A stretch of DNA of 64,000 nt from Aureimonas populi (GCF_017815515.1 NZ_CP072611.1:3100001-3164000); one strand, 5' to 3'; shown: positions 8,467 to 18,660, counted from the first letter of the stretch. The notes: generated by a model from the sequence alone, not told the origin. Translations and numbers: made by a program.

Positions 8467-9389
8467 CGACGCGGCTCTACCACCATCCGATCTTTACCGA
8501 GCACTTGACGGGGCCAGGGCACCCCGAGCGGCCGGAGCGGATGGCGGCGGTGGAGGCCGCGCTGGAGGCGGAGACCTTCCAGCATCTGGACCGTGCAGAG
8601 GCGCCGGAAGGCACCACCGCGCAGCTTCTCCTGTGCCACCCGCACGATTACGTGCGCCGTCTCGCCAAGGTCGTGCCGCGCGAGGGCATGGTGCGGGTGG
8701 AGGGCGACACGGTCGTCAGCCCGAGGAGCTTCCAGGCGGCGCTCTTCGGCGTGGGGGCGGCGTGCTTTGCGGTGGACGACGTGGCCGAGGGGCGTGCCTC
8801 CAACGTGTTCGTGGCCTCGCGCCCGCCCGGCCATCACGCCACGCGCCTGGGCGCCATGGGCTTTTGCCTCTTCAACCAGGCCGCCATCGCCGCGCGCCAC
8901 GCGCAGGCGTGCCACGGCCTGCCCCGCATTGCCATCGTGGACTGGGATGTCCACCACGGCAACGGCACGCAGGACATCTTCTGGTCCGACCCGTCCGTCC
9001 TCTACGTCTCGCTGCACCAGATGCCGCTCTATCCCGGCACCGGAGCAGCGTCGGAGACGGGCGCCGGCAACATCGTCAACGTGCCGCTCTCCGAGGGAGA
9101 CGGGGGCGATCTCTTCCGCGAGGCCTTCCACGACATGGTGCTGCCCGCGCTGCACGCCTTCGCGCCGGACCTCGTCATCGTATCGGCGGGTTTCGACGCG
9201 CATCATCGCGACCCGCTGGGCGGGCTGAAACTGACGGAGAACGATTTCGACTGGGCGACCGGCCAGCTTCTGGAGGTCGCCGACCGCCATTCCGGCGGCC
9301 GCCTCGTCTCGCTGCTGGAAGGCGGCTACGACCTCACCGGCCTGGCCAATTCCGTCTCGGCGCACGTCAAGCGCCTCATCGTCGGCTGA
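8463..9389 (+). CDS. Histone deacetylase-fold family protein
   Basis: A 308-residue zinc hydrolase of the arginase/deacetylase superfamily (HDAC, acetoin-utilisation AcuC and acetylpolyamine amidohydrolase relatives). The order of motifs is clear: HPERPERM near the N terminus, RPPGHHAT (catalytic His pair), [12 protein letters not shown] (zinc Asp and His), [14 protein letters not shown] (zinc Asp), and LEGGYDL. The true substrate is unknown; acetylated polyamines or lysines are candidates. The start overlaps the aroC stop by four bases and xseB follows after 24 bases, giving an aroC-HDAC-xseB-dxs-tlyA run on one strand. Confidence 0.9.
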   Translation: MTTRLYHHPIFTEHLTGPGHPERPERMAAVEAALEAETFQHLDRAEAPEGTTAQLLLCHPHDYVRRLAKVVPREGMVRVEGDTVVSPRSFQAALFGVGAACFAVDDVAEGRASNVFVASRPPGHHATRLGAMGFCLFNQAAIAARHAQACHGLPRIAIVDWDVHHGNGTQDIFWSDPSVLYVSLHQMPLYPGTGAASETGAGNIVNVPLSEGDGGDLFREAFHDMVLPALHAFAPDLVIVSAGFDAHHRDPLGGLKLTENDFDWATGQLLEVADRHSGGRLVSLLEGGYDLTGLANSVSAHVKRLIVG

Positions 9390-9413
9390 CCGACCGATTT
9401 TCCGGGAAACTCG

Positions 9414-9683
9414 ATGTCCAACACCCCAAGCACCCCGCCGGCGGACGACGCCGACATCAAGCGCATGAGCTTCGAGGAGGCGCTCGACGCGCTGGAGAAG
9501 ATCGTCTCCGACCTGGAGCGCGGCGACGTGCCGCTGGAACAATCCATCCGCATCTTCGAACGCGGCGAAAAGCTGAAGGGCCATTGCGACCGCCTGCTGG
9601 GCGCGGCAGAGGACAAGGTGGAGAAGATCAAGCTCTCGCGGGCCGGCAAGCCGGCGGGCGTCGAGCCGCTGGACCCGGATTGA
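9414..9683 (+). CDS. xseB: Exodeoxyribonuclease VII small subunit
   Basis: An 89-residue XseB, which forms the accessory helices of exonuclease VII (XseA-XseB), a single-strand-specific nuclease. The hallmark [20 protein letters not shown] and the helix [13 protein letters not shown] are present. The large subunit gene xseA is not in this window. The position just before dxs is common in alphaproteobacteria. Confidence 0.95.
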   Translation: MSNTPSTPPADDADIKRMSFEEALDALEKIVSDLERGDVPLEQSIRIFERGEKLKGHCDRLLGAAEDKVEKIKLSRAGKPAGVEPLDPD

Positions 9684-9825
9684 GAGCGGGAAATCACCCG
9701 TCGAACGGGCGTGGCGACTTGAACAGTCCGGCGCGGCGACGATCTATGGTCATTCAATCGGAGCCGATTGCGCGCGCCAGAGGGCGGGCAGGCGCTCCGA
9801 AGCTATTGAGAAGGTGCAAGGCCCG

Positions 9826-11742
9826 GTGACGGATACGACCAATACGCCGCTCCTCGACAGGGTCCGTTCACCCGCCGATCTGCGGGAGCTTTCCGAAAGC
9901 GACCTGCCCCAGCTCGCCGAAGAGTTGCGGCGCGACCTCGTCGATGCGGTCTCGCGCACGGGCGGGCATCTGGGCGCGGGGCTCGGCGTCGTCGAGCTGA
10001 CGGTTGCCCTGCACTACGTCTTCGATACGCCAAGCGACAGGGTGATCTGGGATGTCGGCCATCAGGCCTATCCCCACAAGATCCTCACCGGCCGGCGCGA
10101 GGCCATGCGCACCGTGCGGCAGGAGGGCGGGCTTTCGGGCTTCGCTAAGCGCAAGGAGAGCGAGTACGACCCCTTCGGCGCCGGCCACTCCTCCACCTCC
10201 ATTTCGGCCGGCCTCGGCATGGCCGTGGCGCGCGACCTTTCGGGCGGGCGGAACAACGTCGTGGCGGTGATCGGCGACGGCGCGATGTCGGCCGGCATGG
10301 CCTATGAGGCGATGAACAATGCCGGCGCGCTCGATGCGCGCCTGATCGTCATCCTGAACGACAACGACATGTCCATCGCCCCGCCGACCGGCGCGATGAG
10401 CGCCTATCTCGCGCGGCTCGTCTCGGGCAAGGCCTATCGTTCCCTGCGTCACCATGCAAAGGCGATCACCGAGAAGCTGCCGGACTTCATGCGTGAGGGC
10501 GCCCGCCGCACGGAGGAGTTCACACGCGGCTTCTTCACCGGCGGCACCATGTTCGAGGAGCTGGGCTTCTATTATGTAGGGCCGATCGACGGCCACGACC
10601 TCGATCATCTGCTGCCCGTGCTGAAGAATGTGCGCGACGCCAAGGAGGGCCCGATCCTCGTTCACGTCGTCACCAAGAAAGGCAAGGGCTATGCCCCGGC
10701 CGAGGCCAGCGCCGACAAGTATCACGGCGTCTCCAAGTTCGACGTGGTGACGGGCGCCCAGGCAAAAGCCAAAGCGAATGCGCCCAGTTACACGAAAGTC
10801 TTCGCGCAGAGCCTTATCCAGGAGGCACGGGACGACGAGAAGATCGTCGCCATCAACGCGGCCATGCCGAACGGCACCGGCCTCGATCTCTTCGGCGAGG
10901 TCTTTCCGGCTCGCACCTTCGATGTCGGCATTGCCGAGCAGCACGCGGTCACCTTCGCGGCCGGGCTGGCGAGCGAGGGTTACAAACCCTTCTGCGCCAT
11001 CTATTCCACCTTCCTCCAGCGCGCCTATGACCAGATCGTGCACGACGTGGCGATCCAGGAACTGCCCGTCCGCTTCGCCATCGATCGAGCGGGCTTCGTG
11101 GGCGCCGACGGGCCGACCCATGCCGGCTCCTTCGATACCGGCTTTCTCTCCGCCCTACCCGGCATGGTGGTGATGGCGGCCAGCGACGAGGCCGAGCTGG
11201 TGCATATGGTCCGCACCGCCGCCGGCTATGACGAGGGGCCCATCTCCTTCCGCTACCCGCGCGGCAACGGCGTGGGCGTGGACATGCCGGCACGCGGGCA
11301 GCCGCTGGAAATCGGCAAGGGCCGTATCGTCAAGGAGGGCTCCAAGGTCGCCATCCTCTCCTTCGGCTCGCGCCTGTCCGACGCAGTGCTGGCGGCCGAG
11401 GAACTGGATACGTTCGGCCTGTCCACCACCGTGGCCGACGCGCGCTTCGCCAAGCCGCTGGACGTCGATCTCCTGCGCCGCCTCTCGCAGAACCACGAAG
11501 TGCTGATCCTTCTGGAGGAAGGCGCCTCCGGGGGCTTCGCGGCCCATGCGCTGGAGCATCTGGCGCGCAACGGCCTTCTCGACCACGGCCTGAAGGTGCG
11601 TCCGCTGACCATGCCCGACCGCTTCGTCGACCACGCTGCCCCCGAGGCGATGATCGCGCAGGTGGGGCTCGACAAGGCCGGCATCGTGGATGCCGTCTTC
11701 CGGGCCCTCGGCGATGGCGCTCGCCGCGTCCTCAACGCGTGA
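9826..11742 (+). CDS. dxs: 1-deoxy-D-xylulose-5-phosphate synthase
   Basis: Thiamine-diphosphate enzyme that condenses pyruvate and glyceraldehyde 3-phosphate, the first step of the non-mevalonate isoprenoid pathway. It has 638 residues. Visible marks are [23 protein letters not shown], the ThDP motif [25 protein letters not shown], and the transketolase-type [12 protein letters not shown]. The GTG at 9826 gives a normal N terminus ([13 protein letters not shown]); an in-frame GTG at 9814 is possible. The stop overlaps the GTG of tlyA. This gene and ispE at 36,076 are parts of the same pathway. Confidence 0.95.
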   Translation: MTDTTNTPLLDRVRSPADLRELSESDLPQLAEELRRDLVDAVSRTGGHLGAGLGVVELTVALHYVFDTPSDRVIWDVGHQAYPHKILTGRREAMRTVRQEGGLSGFAKRKESEYDPFGAGHSSTSISAGLGMAVARDLSGGRNNVVAVIGDGAMSAGMAYEAMNNAGALDARLIVILNDNDMSIAPPTGAMSAYLARLVSGKAYRSLRHHAKAITEKLPDFMREGARRTEEFTRGFFTGGTMFEELGFYYVGPIDGHDLDHLLPVLKNVRDAKEGPILVHVVTKKGKGYAPAEASADKYHGVSKFDVVTGAQAKAKANAPSYTKVFAQSLIQEARDDEKIVAINAAMPNGTGLDLFGEVFPARTFDVGIAEQHAVTFAAGLASEGYKPFCAIYSTFLQRAYDQIVHDVAIQELPVRFAIDRAGFVGADGPTHAGSFDTGFLSALPGMVVMAASDEAELVHMVRTAAGYDEGPISFRYPRGNGVGVDMPARGQPLEIGKGRIVKEGSKVAILSFGSRLSDAVLAAEELDTFGLSTTVADARFAKPLDVDLLRRLSQNHEVLILLEEGASGGFAAHALEHLARNGLLDHGLKVRPLTMPDRFVDHAAPEAMIAQVGLDKAGIVDAVFRALGDGARRVLNA

Positions 11743-12488
11743 GCGAGCCCGGCCGACAACGCCTCGACGGGCTTCTGGCCGAACGCGGCCTGTTTCCCTC
11801 CCGCGCCCGGGCGCGGGATGCGGTCCTGCGCGGCCACGTGCACGTGGAAGGCGCCCTCGTGCGCAAGCCTTCGCAGATGGTGGCCGCCGACGCCGCGCTT
11901 GCCGTGGACGATCCGGTGGGCGGCTACGTCTCCCGCGCCGCGCTGAAGCTCATCGCCGGGCTCGATGCATTCGGGCTCGACCCGGCCGGGCTGGACACGC
12001 TCGACATCGGGGCTTCCACCGGCGGCTTCACGCAGGTGCTGCTGGAGCGCGGCGCCGCCCATGTGGTCGCCGTCGATGTCGGCCACGGGCAGATGCATCC
12101 GCAGATTTCGGGCGACCCGCGCGTCACCTCGCTGGAGGGACTGAACGCGCGCGCTCTTGAAGCCGGCGACCTTGGCGGGCACTCCATCGGCATGGTGGTT
12201 TCCGATGTGTCCTTCATCTCCTTGAGGCTGGCGCTGCCGCCGGCGCTCGCCCTCGCCTCGCCCGGCGCCGCCGGGGTCTTCCTCGTCAAGCCGCAGTTCG
12301 AGGCGGGGCGTGAGGCCGTGGGCAAGGGCGGTATGCTGCGCGACCCCTCCTCGGCGCCCGCCGTCGCGCAATCGCTCGCCGACTGGCTGGGGGCGCAGCC
12401 GGAATGGCGCGTGCTCGGCCTTGTCCCGTCCCCCATCGAGGGCGGCGACGGCAATCGCGAGTTCCTGCTCGGAGCGCGCAAGGCATGA
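11739..12488 (+). CDS. tlyA: TlyA-family rRNA methyltransferase / hemolysin-like protein
   Basis: A 249-residue protein with an N-terminal S4 RNA-binding domain (about residues 4-65, [20 protein letters not shown]) and a C-terminal FtsJ-type SAM methyltransferase domain (motif [20 protein letters not shown]). Characterised TlyA proteins 2'-O-methylate cytidines in 16S and/or 23S rRNA; older literature calls them hemolysins. The start is GTG, overlapping the dxs stop by four bases, and the stop in turn overlaps the next ATG, so translation is coupled along this run. Adjacency of dxs, tlyA and a TrmA-type methyltransferase is common in this order. Confidence 0.93.
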   Translation: MSEPGRQRLDGLLAERGLFPSRARARDAVLRGHVHVEGALVRKPSQMVAADAALAVDDPVGGYVSRAALKLIAGLDAFGLDPAGLDTLDIGASTGGFTQVLLERGAAHVVAVDVGHGQMHPQISGDPRVTSLEGLNARALEAGDLGGHSIGMVVSDVSFISLRLALPPALALASPGAAGVFLVKPQFEAGREAVGKGGMLRDPSSAPAVAQSLADWLGAQPEWRVLGLVPSPIEGGDGNREFLLGARKA

Positions 12489-13702
12489 ATGAGATCGTGC
12501 GCATCGAAAGCCTCGGCGCCAAGGGGGACGGCGTCGCGGCCGGGCCTCTCTTCGTGCCCTTCTCGCTGCCCGGCGAGGAGCTGGAAATCCTGCGCGATGG
12601 CCAGCGAGCGCGGATCGGTTCGATCCTGCGCGCTTCGCCCGAGAGGCAGGAGGCACCCTGCCCGCATTTCGGCGCCTGCGGCGGCTGCGACCTGCAACAT
12701 GCCTCGCCCGGTCTCTATCGCGCCTTCAAGCAGGATGTCGTGGCGGAAGCGTTTCGCCGCGCGGGCATCGAGACGGAGGTTTTCCCGCTCGTCCCGTGTG
12801 CGCCCGCCACGCGCCGCCGCGCCGTGTTCACCGCGCTACGCGCCGGAAACCGCGTGCTCCTCGGTTTCCATCAAGCCCAGAGCCACCGTATCGAGGACCT
12901 GAAGACCTGCCTCGTCGTGGTGCCGGAGATCGAGCGGGCCCTGCCGCTGCTGCGCCGCTTCGCGGCCCTCATGGTGGACCGAAAGCGCCCCCTGCGCCTC
13001 ACCGTCTTCGCCGGGCCGATGGGGCTCGACCTTTCGCTGGACGACACGGCGAAGATGAACGAGACGCTGCGCCGGCAGGCCGTCTCCCTGGCTCTGGAGG
13101 CCGATCTGGCGCGGCTGACGGTCTCGGGCGAATCCCTCGTCGAGTCGCGCCGGCCTCTCGTCGATCTCGGCGGCATGGCTGTCGAAGTGCCGCCGGGTGC
13201 CTTCCTTCAGGCCGTCGCCTCGGCGGAGGCGGCCATGGCGCGGCTCGTGGGAGGCCATCTGGCCGGCGCGAAGGCCGTGGCGGACCTCTTTTGCGGCGTG
13301 GGCACCTTCGCGCTCAGGCTGGCGCGCTCGCACGCCGTGCACGCGCTGGAAAGCGATGCGCCGGCTCTCGCCGCCCTCGACAAGGCCAGCCGCGTTGCCG
13401 GCAGCCTCAGGCCCATCGCGATCGAGCGGCGCGACCTCTTCCGCCGCCCTCTCACGGTAAAGGAACTGGCACGGTTCGAGGGGCTGGTCTTCGATCCGCC
13501 CCGCGCCGGCGCGGAGGCGCAGGCGCGCGAGATTGCCGCCTCCAAGGTCTCCAGCGTTGCCGCCGTGTCCTGCAACCCGGCAACGCTGGCGCGCGACGCG
13601 AAAATCCTGATCGACGGTGGCTACCGGCTGGTCTCGGTGACGCCCATCGACCAGTTCCTCTGGTCGCACCACGTGGAGGCCGTGGCGCTGTTCACGCGTT
13701 AG
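12485..13702 (+). CDS. TrmA/RlmD-family 5-methyluridine RNA methyltransferase
   Basis: A 405-residue class I SAM-dependent RNA (uracil-C5) methyltransferase. It starts with a short TRAM-like segment ([18 protein letters not shown]). An iron-sulfur motif follows with Cys59, Cys65, Cys68 (ACGGC) and a fourth Cys near 142. SAM motif DLFCGVGTFALRL and the catalytic-nucleophile region SCNPATLARD come after. This layout matches RlmD/RumA-type enzymes that make m5U in rRNA or tRNA; which uridine is modified cannot be told. The ATG at 12,485 overlaps the tlyA stop. The 3' end overlaps the convergent crotonase gene by four bases. Confidence 0.9.
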   Translation: MNEIVRIESLGAKGDGVAAGPLFVPFSLPGEELEILRDGQRARIGSILRASPERQEAPCPHFGACGGCDLQHASPGLYRAFKQDVVAEAFRRAGIETEVFPLVPCAPATRRRAVFTALRAGNRVLLGFHQAQSHRIEDLKTCLVVVPEIERALPLLRRFAALMVDRKRPLRLTVFAGPMGLDLSLDDTAKMNETLRRQAVSLALEADLARLTVSGESLVESRRPLVDLGGMAVEVPPGAFLQAVASAEAAMARLVGGHLAGAKAVADLFCGVGTFALRLARSHAVHALESDAPALAALDKASRVAGSLRPIAIERRDLFRRPLTVKELARFEGLVFDPPRAGAEAQAREIAASKVSSVAAVSCNPATLARDAKILIDGGYRLVSVTPIDQFLWSHHVEAVALFTR

Positions 13703-14454
13703 GAGCGCTTGCCCCGCGCCATGAAGGCCATGAACGCGGCGCGCGCCTCCTCGGAGCGCAGGCGCTTGTGGAAGTGATCCGCTTCCAGCCGGATGCGGTC
13801 GAGGATTTCCGCGCGGTCCCCGCGCAGGAGGTCGCGCGCGATGGCCAGCGCCTCGGGCGGCTTGCCGGCAAGGGCGTGCGCGGCGCGCAGCGCCACCTCC
13901 TCCACCTCGCCGCCGGGCACGATGGCGGTCACGAGGTTCGCGGCCCTGGCGGCTTCCGCATCGAAACCCTCGCCCGCGACCAGAAGCGCGAAGGCGCGCT
14001 GGTGCCCCATGAGGCGGGGGGCCAAGAGGCTGGAGGCCGCCTCCGGCACCAGCCCGAGATCGAGGAAGGGCGTGCGGAAGATCGAGGACGGGCTGGCGTG
14101 AACGAGGTCGAAATGCATCAGCATCGTGGTGCCGATGCCGATGGCGAGCCCGTCCACCGCCGCGATGAGCGGCTTGCGGCAATCGGCAAGCGCAAAGAGA
14201 AACGCCTCCACCTCGTCCGTCTTCTCACCGCCCGTGGCGATCGCCAGGAAGTCCGTGATGTCGTTGCCCGAGGAGAAGGCGCCCGGAACGCCCTTCACCA
14301 GAACGGCGCGCACGGCCGGATCGGCGCTGGCCCGTTGCAAGGCATCGGCCATGGCGCGGTACATGGCGCGGTCGATGGCGTTCTTCTTGTCCGGCCGGTT
14401 AAGGCCGACGGTCAGGACGCCCGCATCCTGCGCGGTGGTGATGAAATCGCTCAT
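13699..14454 (-). CDS. Enoyl-CoA hydratase/isomerase (crotonase) family protein
   Basis: A 251-residue crotonase-fold protein. The CoA-binding opening GLNRPDKKNAID and the oxyanion-hole segments GAFSSGNDITDF and AAVDGLAIGIGTTMLMHFD are clear. The glutamates expected of a true hydratase are not both obvious, so an isomerase or hydratase of unknown chain specificity is the safe call. It lies 13 bases downstream of an acyl-CoA dehydrogenase on the same strand, fitting beta-oxidation or branched acid degradation. Confidence 0.85.
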   Translation of the reverse strand: MSDFITTAQDAGVLTVGLNRPDKKNAIDRAMYRAMADALQRASADPAVRAVLVKGVPGAFSSGNDITDFLAIATGGEKTDEVEAFLFALADCRKPLIAAVDGLAIGIGTTMLMHFDLVHASPSSIFRTPFLDLGLVPEAASSLLAPRLMGHQRAFALLVAGEGFDAEAARAANLVTAIVPGGEVEEVALRAAHALAGKPPEALAIARDLLRGDRAEILDRIRLEADHFHKRLRSEEARAAFMAFMARGKRS

Positions 14455-14467
14455 GGGACCCGTCCGC

Positions 14468-16258
14468 TCAGTTCAGCGCGCGGCGCGCGGCATCGAGGCC
14501 GGCGGCCCCGGCGAGAACCTGCCGCTTCAGGCCCGTGACCTCGGTCAACAGATTCTCGGCGGCAAAGCGCGCCAGCGCGATACGGTCCTCGCGCGCGGGC
14601 TCGGCCAGCCCGCCCTTGGCGAGATAGACCGCGCCCGCCGTCAGCGAGAAAAGGCGCAGATACGCCGTCGCGCCCGCCAGCGCCGCATCCGTTTCCTTGC
14701 CCCGCAACCGGTCGAGCAGAACGCCCGTCGCCTCGCGCAAGTCGGCGAGGGCTTCCGCCAGCGCCTCAGCGCTCGCGCCGAAAGCCGGGCTGTTGGAGGC
14801 GCGCACCTCCTCCGCCACCGCCGACAATTCCTCGATATAAGCCGAGACGGCGCCGCCATCGGAGAGAGGCAGCTTGCGCATGACGAGGTCGATGGCCTGG
14901 ATACCGTTCGTGCCCTCGTAGATCGGGGCGATGCGCGCGTCGCGCAGGAGGCGCGCGGCACCCGTTTCCTCGATATATCCCATGCCGCCATGCACCTGGA
15001 TGCCGAGCGAAGCCACCTCCACGCCGACATCGGTCGGAAAGGCCTTGGCCAGCGGCGTCAGGAGGCTCGCCCGCTCGCTCCAGCGCCTTGCCTCCTCGCC
15101 CTCGTGCACCCGGCCCAGGTCGATGGCATGGCCGCAGGCATAGGCGATGGCGCGGGCGGCGCCCGTCAGCGCCTTCATGGTCAGAAGCATCCGCGCGACA
15201 TCGGGATGCTCGATGATGGCCGAAACCTCGCCCGCGCGCTCGGGGGTCTTCGCCAGAAGCGTCGAGCGGCCCTGCCGCCGCTCCCTTGCGTAATCCAGCG
15301 CCTTCTGGAAAGCCGCCTCGGCCACGCCCAGGCCCTGTATGCCGACATAGAGCCGCGCGGAATTCATCATGGTGAACATGCAGGCGAGGCCCCTGTTCTC
15401 CTCGCCGATCAGCCAGCCGACCGCTCCCGCCTCGCCCGTCTCGCCGGTGCCGTCGCCATAGATCATGGTGCAGGTGGGAGAGCCGTGAATGCCCATCTTG
15501 TGCTCGATGGAATGACACTTCACATCGTTCCGCGCGCCGAGCGAACCGTCGTCCTTCACCAGGAATTTCGGCACCAGGAACAGCGAGATGCCCTTTACCC
15601 CCGCCGGCGCGTCGGGAAGCCGCGCGAGGACGAGGTGGACGATGTTCCCCGTCCAGTCGTGCTCGCCATAGGTGATGAAGATCTTCTGGCCGAAGAGGCG
15701 GTAGGTGCCGTCCTCGCGCCGCTCGGCACGGGTGCGCAGCCCCGAGAGGTCCGAGCCCGCGCCGGGCTCGGTCAGGTTCATCGTGCCCATCCATTCGCCG
15801 GAGACGAGCTTGTCGAGATAGATGCTCTTCAGCGCCTGCGAGCCATGGGTCTCCAGTGCGTCCACCGCGCCGATGGTGAGCGTGGGGCCGATGGCGAAGC
15901 CCATCGAGGCGCTGTTCCACATCTCCGTCACCGCCGCCGAAAGCGCGGTGGGCAACCCCTGCCCGCCATGGGCCTCCGGCCCCGTCAGCGCGTTCCACCC
16001 CGCCTCGCGCCAGCGCGTATAGAGCCCGGCCCATCCCTTGGGCGTGGTAACGGCGCCATCCTCCAGGCGCGCGCCCTCGCGGTCGCCCGTCTCGGCCAGC
16101 GGCGCGATCTCGTCCTCGGCGAACTTGCCGGCCTCGATCAGGATCGCATCCACCAGATCGGGCGTCAGTTCGCCATGAAGCCCGCGCGCGAGCGCGTCCT
16201 CCAGGCCGACCACCTTGTTCAGGGCAAAGCCGATTTCCTCGACGGGCGCCTTGTACAT
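14468..16258 (-). CDS. Acyl-CoA dehydrogenase, 600-residue DmdC-like class
   Basis: FAD-dependent acyl-CoA dehydrogenase of 596 residues, longer than the 380-residue classical type. The N terminus MYKAPVEEIGFALNKV is typical of the long class that includes 3-methylmercaptopropionyl-CoA dehydrogenase DmdC. Substrate and FAD motifs are visible: NLTEPGAGSDLSGLRT, IFITYGEHDWTGNIVHLVLAR, HGGMGYIEETGAARLLRD (includes IYEGTNGIQA). Long-chain or methylthio substrates cannot be told apart here. It starts an operon with the crotonase, and a palindromic ACGT-rich site lies 47-62 bases before the ATG. Confidence 0.9.
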   Translation of the reverse strand: MYKAPVEEIGFALNKVVGLEDALARGLHGELTPDLVDAILIEAGKFAEDEIAPLAETGDREGARLEDGAVTTPKGWAGLYTRWREAGWNALTGPEAHGGQGLPTALSAAVTEMWNSASMGFAIGPTLTIGAVDALETHGSQALKSIYLDKLVSGEWMGTMNLTEPGAGSDLSGLRTRAERREDGTYRLFGQKIFITYGEHDWTGNIVHLVLARLPDAPAGVKGISLFLVPKFLVKDDGSLGARNDVKCHSIEHKMGIHGSPTCTMIYGDGTGETGEAGAVGWLIGEENRGLACMFTMMNSARLYVGIQGLGVAEAAFQKALDYARERRQGRSTLLAKTPERAGEVSAIIEHPDVARMLLTMKALTGAARAIAYACGHAIDLGRVHEGEEARRWSERASLLTPLAKAFPTDVGVEVASLGIQVHGGMGYIEETGAARLLRDARIAPIYEGTNGIQAIDLVMRKLPLSDGGAVSAYIEELSAVAEEVRASNSPAFGASAEALAEALADLREATGVLLDRLRGKETDAALAGATAYLRLFSLTAGAVYLAKGGLAEPAREDRIALARFAAENLLTEVTGLKRQVLAGAAGLDAARRALN

Positions 16259-16304
16259 GAAATCCTCCCCGGATCCGTGCCAACAACACGAGCGCTAATG
16301 CACG

Positions 16305-16320
16305 TGAACGTAAACGTCAA
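16305..16320 (-). promoter_or_regulatory. Candidate LiuR/PsrA-like operator before the DmdC-like gene
   Basis: The minus strand reads TTGACGTTTACGTTCA, a partial palindrome resembling the ACGT-ACGT operators described for MerR-family LiuR regulators of branched-chain and fatty-acid degradation in proteobacteria. It lies 47-62 bases upstream of the acyl-CoA dehydrogenase start, a plausible promoter position. A related CGTTAACGTAA lies before the fadE-like gene. Confidence 0.4.
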
Positions 16321-16356
16321 TCGGGCGCACGGGCGGCTGCTCCGCCCCCTTAGGGC

Positions 16357-18624
16357 CTATTCCGCCGCTTCCGCGCGCCCCCGCTCCCCTCGCGTCTCGC
16401 GGCCGTGCTGGGCGGCAATGGGCGAGACGTCGGCCATCGGGAAGGCATCCACCTCGATGACCTTCGCCGTCGCCGCCGCCGCTTCCCGCAGGAGATCGGC
16501 CTCCTCCCGCGCGATGATGCCCTGTTCCAGCGCCTTCGCCGGATCGCCTATCCTCGCCTCGCGCAGCTTGGCGGCGGCGGGCGCGGCGCGTGCGACAAGC
16601 TCGAAGGCCGCTTCCAGATCCTTGATCGGATGCGCGCCATGGCGCGCGCCGAGATAGAGGTCCGGCGTCAGTCTGTCGCGCTGGCTGGATGGCCGCATGA
16701 GGATGCTGGCCACCTCCGTCACCAGTTCGTCCGGCGGTGCGGCGTAGGAGATGCCCAGCGGAAAGGCGATGAAGCGGGTGGCAAGCGCCGCCGTGCGGGA
16801 GGGCAGGTTGTCGAGCACGCCGTCGAAGGCGAGGCCGATGCGGTTATAGCCGCGCTGCATGACGTACTCGACCAGCGGCTTGTCCACCTCAGGCCGCCCG
16901 TCCCCCTCGAAGCGCTTCAGCGTGGCGGCGAGGAGGTAGAGTTCGGACAGGATATCGCCGAGCCGCCCGGAAATCATCTCGCGCCGCTTCAGCGCACCGC
17001 CCAGCGTCAGGAGCGACAGGTCGGCCAGAAGCGCGAAGGCAGCCGAATGGCGCGAGAGCTGCCGCCAATGGCCCGTAAAGGCCGCATGGCGCGGCGCGGG
17101 GGCCACGAGCCCCCCGGTCCAGCCCTGAAGGAACGCCCGGCCCGCATTCGTCACCGCGTGGCGCACATGCGCCCAGAAGTGCTTGTCGAACGCGTCGAGC
17201 GCCTTGTCCTCCTCGGGCTCGGTCAGCGCCTTCATCTCCTTCAGCATGAAGGGATGGGCGCGGATGGCGCCCTGCCCGAAGATCATCAGGCTGCGGGTGA
17301 GGATATTGGCGCCTTCCACCGTGATGCCGATGGGAAGCGACTTGTACTGCGCGCCGAGATAGTTCCTCGGCCCGTCGATGATGCCCTTGCCGCCATGGAT
17401 GTCCATCGCGTGCGTGATGGTCTCGCGCATTCGCGTGGTGGCGTTGTACTTCATGATGGCCGAGACGACGGAGGGCCGATGCCCCTCGTCCAGCGCCGCG
17501 ACGGTCAGGCGGCGGGCCGCGTCCACCTGGTAGGTGTTGGCGGCAATTTCGGCCAGCGGCTCCTGTATGCCCTCGAAGAGGCCGATGGGCATGTTGAACT
17601 GCGTGCGGACCCGCGCATAGGCGCCGGTCACGCGCGCGGCCATGGCGCAGGCGGCGGCGGACTGGGAAGGCAGCGAGATGCCGCGCCCCGCCGCCAGTGC
17701 CGTCATCAGCATGGTCCAGCCCTCGCCGATCTGCGCCTGCCCGCCCAGAATCCACTCCATGGGAATGAAAACGTCGCGCCCGTGGATCGGCCCGTTCTGG
17801 AAATAGGTGGAAAGCGGCACGTGGCGCTCGCCCGTCGTGACACCCGGCGTGTCGGTGGGAATCAGCGCCACGGTGATGCCGAGTTCGGTCCCCCTGCCCA
17901 GATGATTGTCGGGGTCGCGCATCTTGAAGGCAAGGCCCATCACCGTCGCGACGGGCGCAAGCGTGATGTAGCGCTTCTCGAAATTCAGGCGGATGCCGAG
18001 CATCCGCTCGCCCTCGTGCTCGCCATATTCGACCACGCCGGTATCTGTCATCGCGGCGGCGTCCGAGCCCGCCTGCGGGGAAGTGAGGCCGAAGCACGGA
18101 ATTTCGCGCCCGTCGGCCAAGCGCGGCAGCCAGTGGTCGCGCTGCTCCTGCGTGCCGAAATGCAGCATCAGCTCGCCCGGCCCCAGCGAGTTCGGCACCA
18201 TCACCGTCACGCCGGCCACCACGCTGGCGGACGAAACCTTGCGCACCACCTCCGAATGAGCCGTGTTGGAGAAACCGAGGCCGCCATACTCCTTCGGGAT
18301 GATCATGCCGAAGAACTTCTTCGCCCTCAGGAAGTCCCAGACCTCTGGGGAAAGGTCGTGGTCCTCATGGGCGACCTTCCAGTCGTCGATCATCCCGCAC
18401 AGCTCTTCGACCGGCCCGTCGAGGAAGGCCTGCTCCTCCTCGTTCAGCCTCGCGGGCGGCATGGAGAGGAGCTTGTCCCAGTCGGGCGCGCCGGAGAAGA
18501 TCTGCCCGTCCCACCACACGGTGCCGGCGTCGATCGCCTTGGCCTCCGTTTCGGAGATGGACGGCAGCGCGCCCTTGGCCCACCGATAGATGGGCTTTGT
18601 CAGCCTTTCCCTGCGAAACGACAT
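16357..18624 (-). CDS. fadE: Acyl-CoA dehydrogenase FadE-type
   Basis: A 755-residue acyl-CoA dehydrogenase of the FadE (YafH) class, the first enzyme of beta-oxidation. After an N-terminal 75-residue extension (WWDGQIFSGAPDW...) come the dehydrogenase domain motifs FGLTSPQAGSDAAAMTDTG, FEKRYITLAPVAT and HGGKGIIDGPRNYLG, and then the C-terminal domain unique to FadE (DUF1974), ending with IEVDAFPMADVSP. The length is slightly under that of E. coli FadE. It lies 98 bases upstream of the DmdC-like gene on the same strand and has a CGTTAACGTAA element before its start. Confidence 0.92.
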   Translation of the reverse strand: MSFRRERLTKPIYRWAKGALPSISETEAKAIDAGTVWWDGQIFSGAPDWDKLLSMPPARLNEEEQAFLDGPVEELCGMIDDWKVAHEDHDLSPEVWDFLRAKKFFGMIIPKEYGGLGFSNTAHSEVVRKVSSASVVAGVTVMVPNSLGPGELMLHFGTQEQRDHWLPRLADGREIPCFGLTSPQAGSDAAAMTDTGVVEYGEHEGERMLGIRLNFEKRYITLAPVATVMGLAFKMRDPDNHLGRGTELGITVALIPTDTPGVTTGERHVPLSTYFQNGPIHGRDVFIPMEWILGGQAQIGEGWTMLMTALAAGRGISLPSQSAAACAMAARVTGAYARVRTQFNMPIGLFEGIQEPLAEIAANTYQVDAARRLTVAALDEGHRPSVVSAIMKYNATTRMRETITHAMDIHGGKGIIDGPRNYLGAQYKSLPIGITVEGANILTRSLMIFGQGAIRAHPFMLKEMKALTEPEEDKALDAFDKHFWAHVRHAVTNAGRAFLQGWTGGLVAPAPRHAAFTGHWRQLSRHSAAFALLADLSLLTLGGALKRREMISGRLGDILSELYLLAATLKRFEGDGRPEVDKPLVEYVMQRGYNRIGLAFDGVLDNLPSRTAALATRFIAFPLGISYAAPPDELVTEVASILMRPSSQRDRLTPDLYLGARHGAHPIKDLEAAFELVARAAPAAAKLREARIGDPAKALEQGIIAREEADLLREAAAATAKVIEVDAFPMADVSPIAAQHGRETRGERGRAEAAE

Positions 18625-18649
18625 GGCGCTCTCTCCCGTGCTGTTCTCC

Positions 18650-18660
18650 CGTTAACGTAA
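18650..18660 (-). promoter_or_regulatory. Candidate operator half related to the 16,305 site
   Basis: The plus strand reads CGTTAACGTAA, 26-36 bases before the fadE-like start codon. It shares the TTAACG/ACGT character of the site before the neighbouring acyl-CoA dehydrogenase, suggesting one regulator may act on both. Evidence is only the pattern and its position. Confidence 0.3.

Noticed and set aside
14126-16657. An 843-residue forward open frame
   Set aside because: Antisense of the crotonase and acyl-CoA dehydrogenase genes, both of which carry clear family motifs in the opposite direction.
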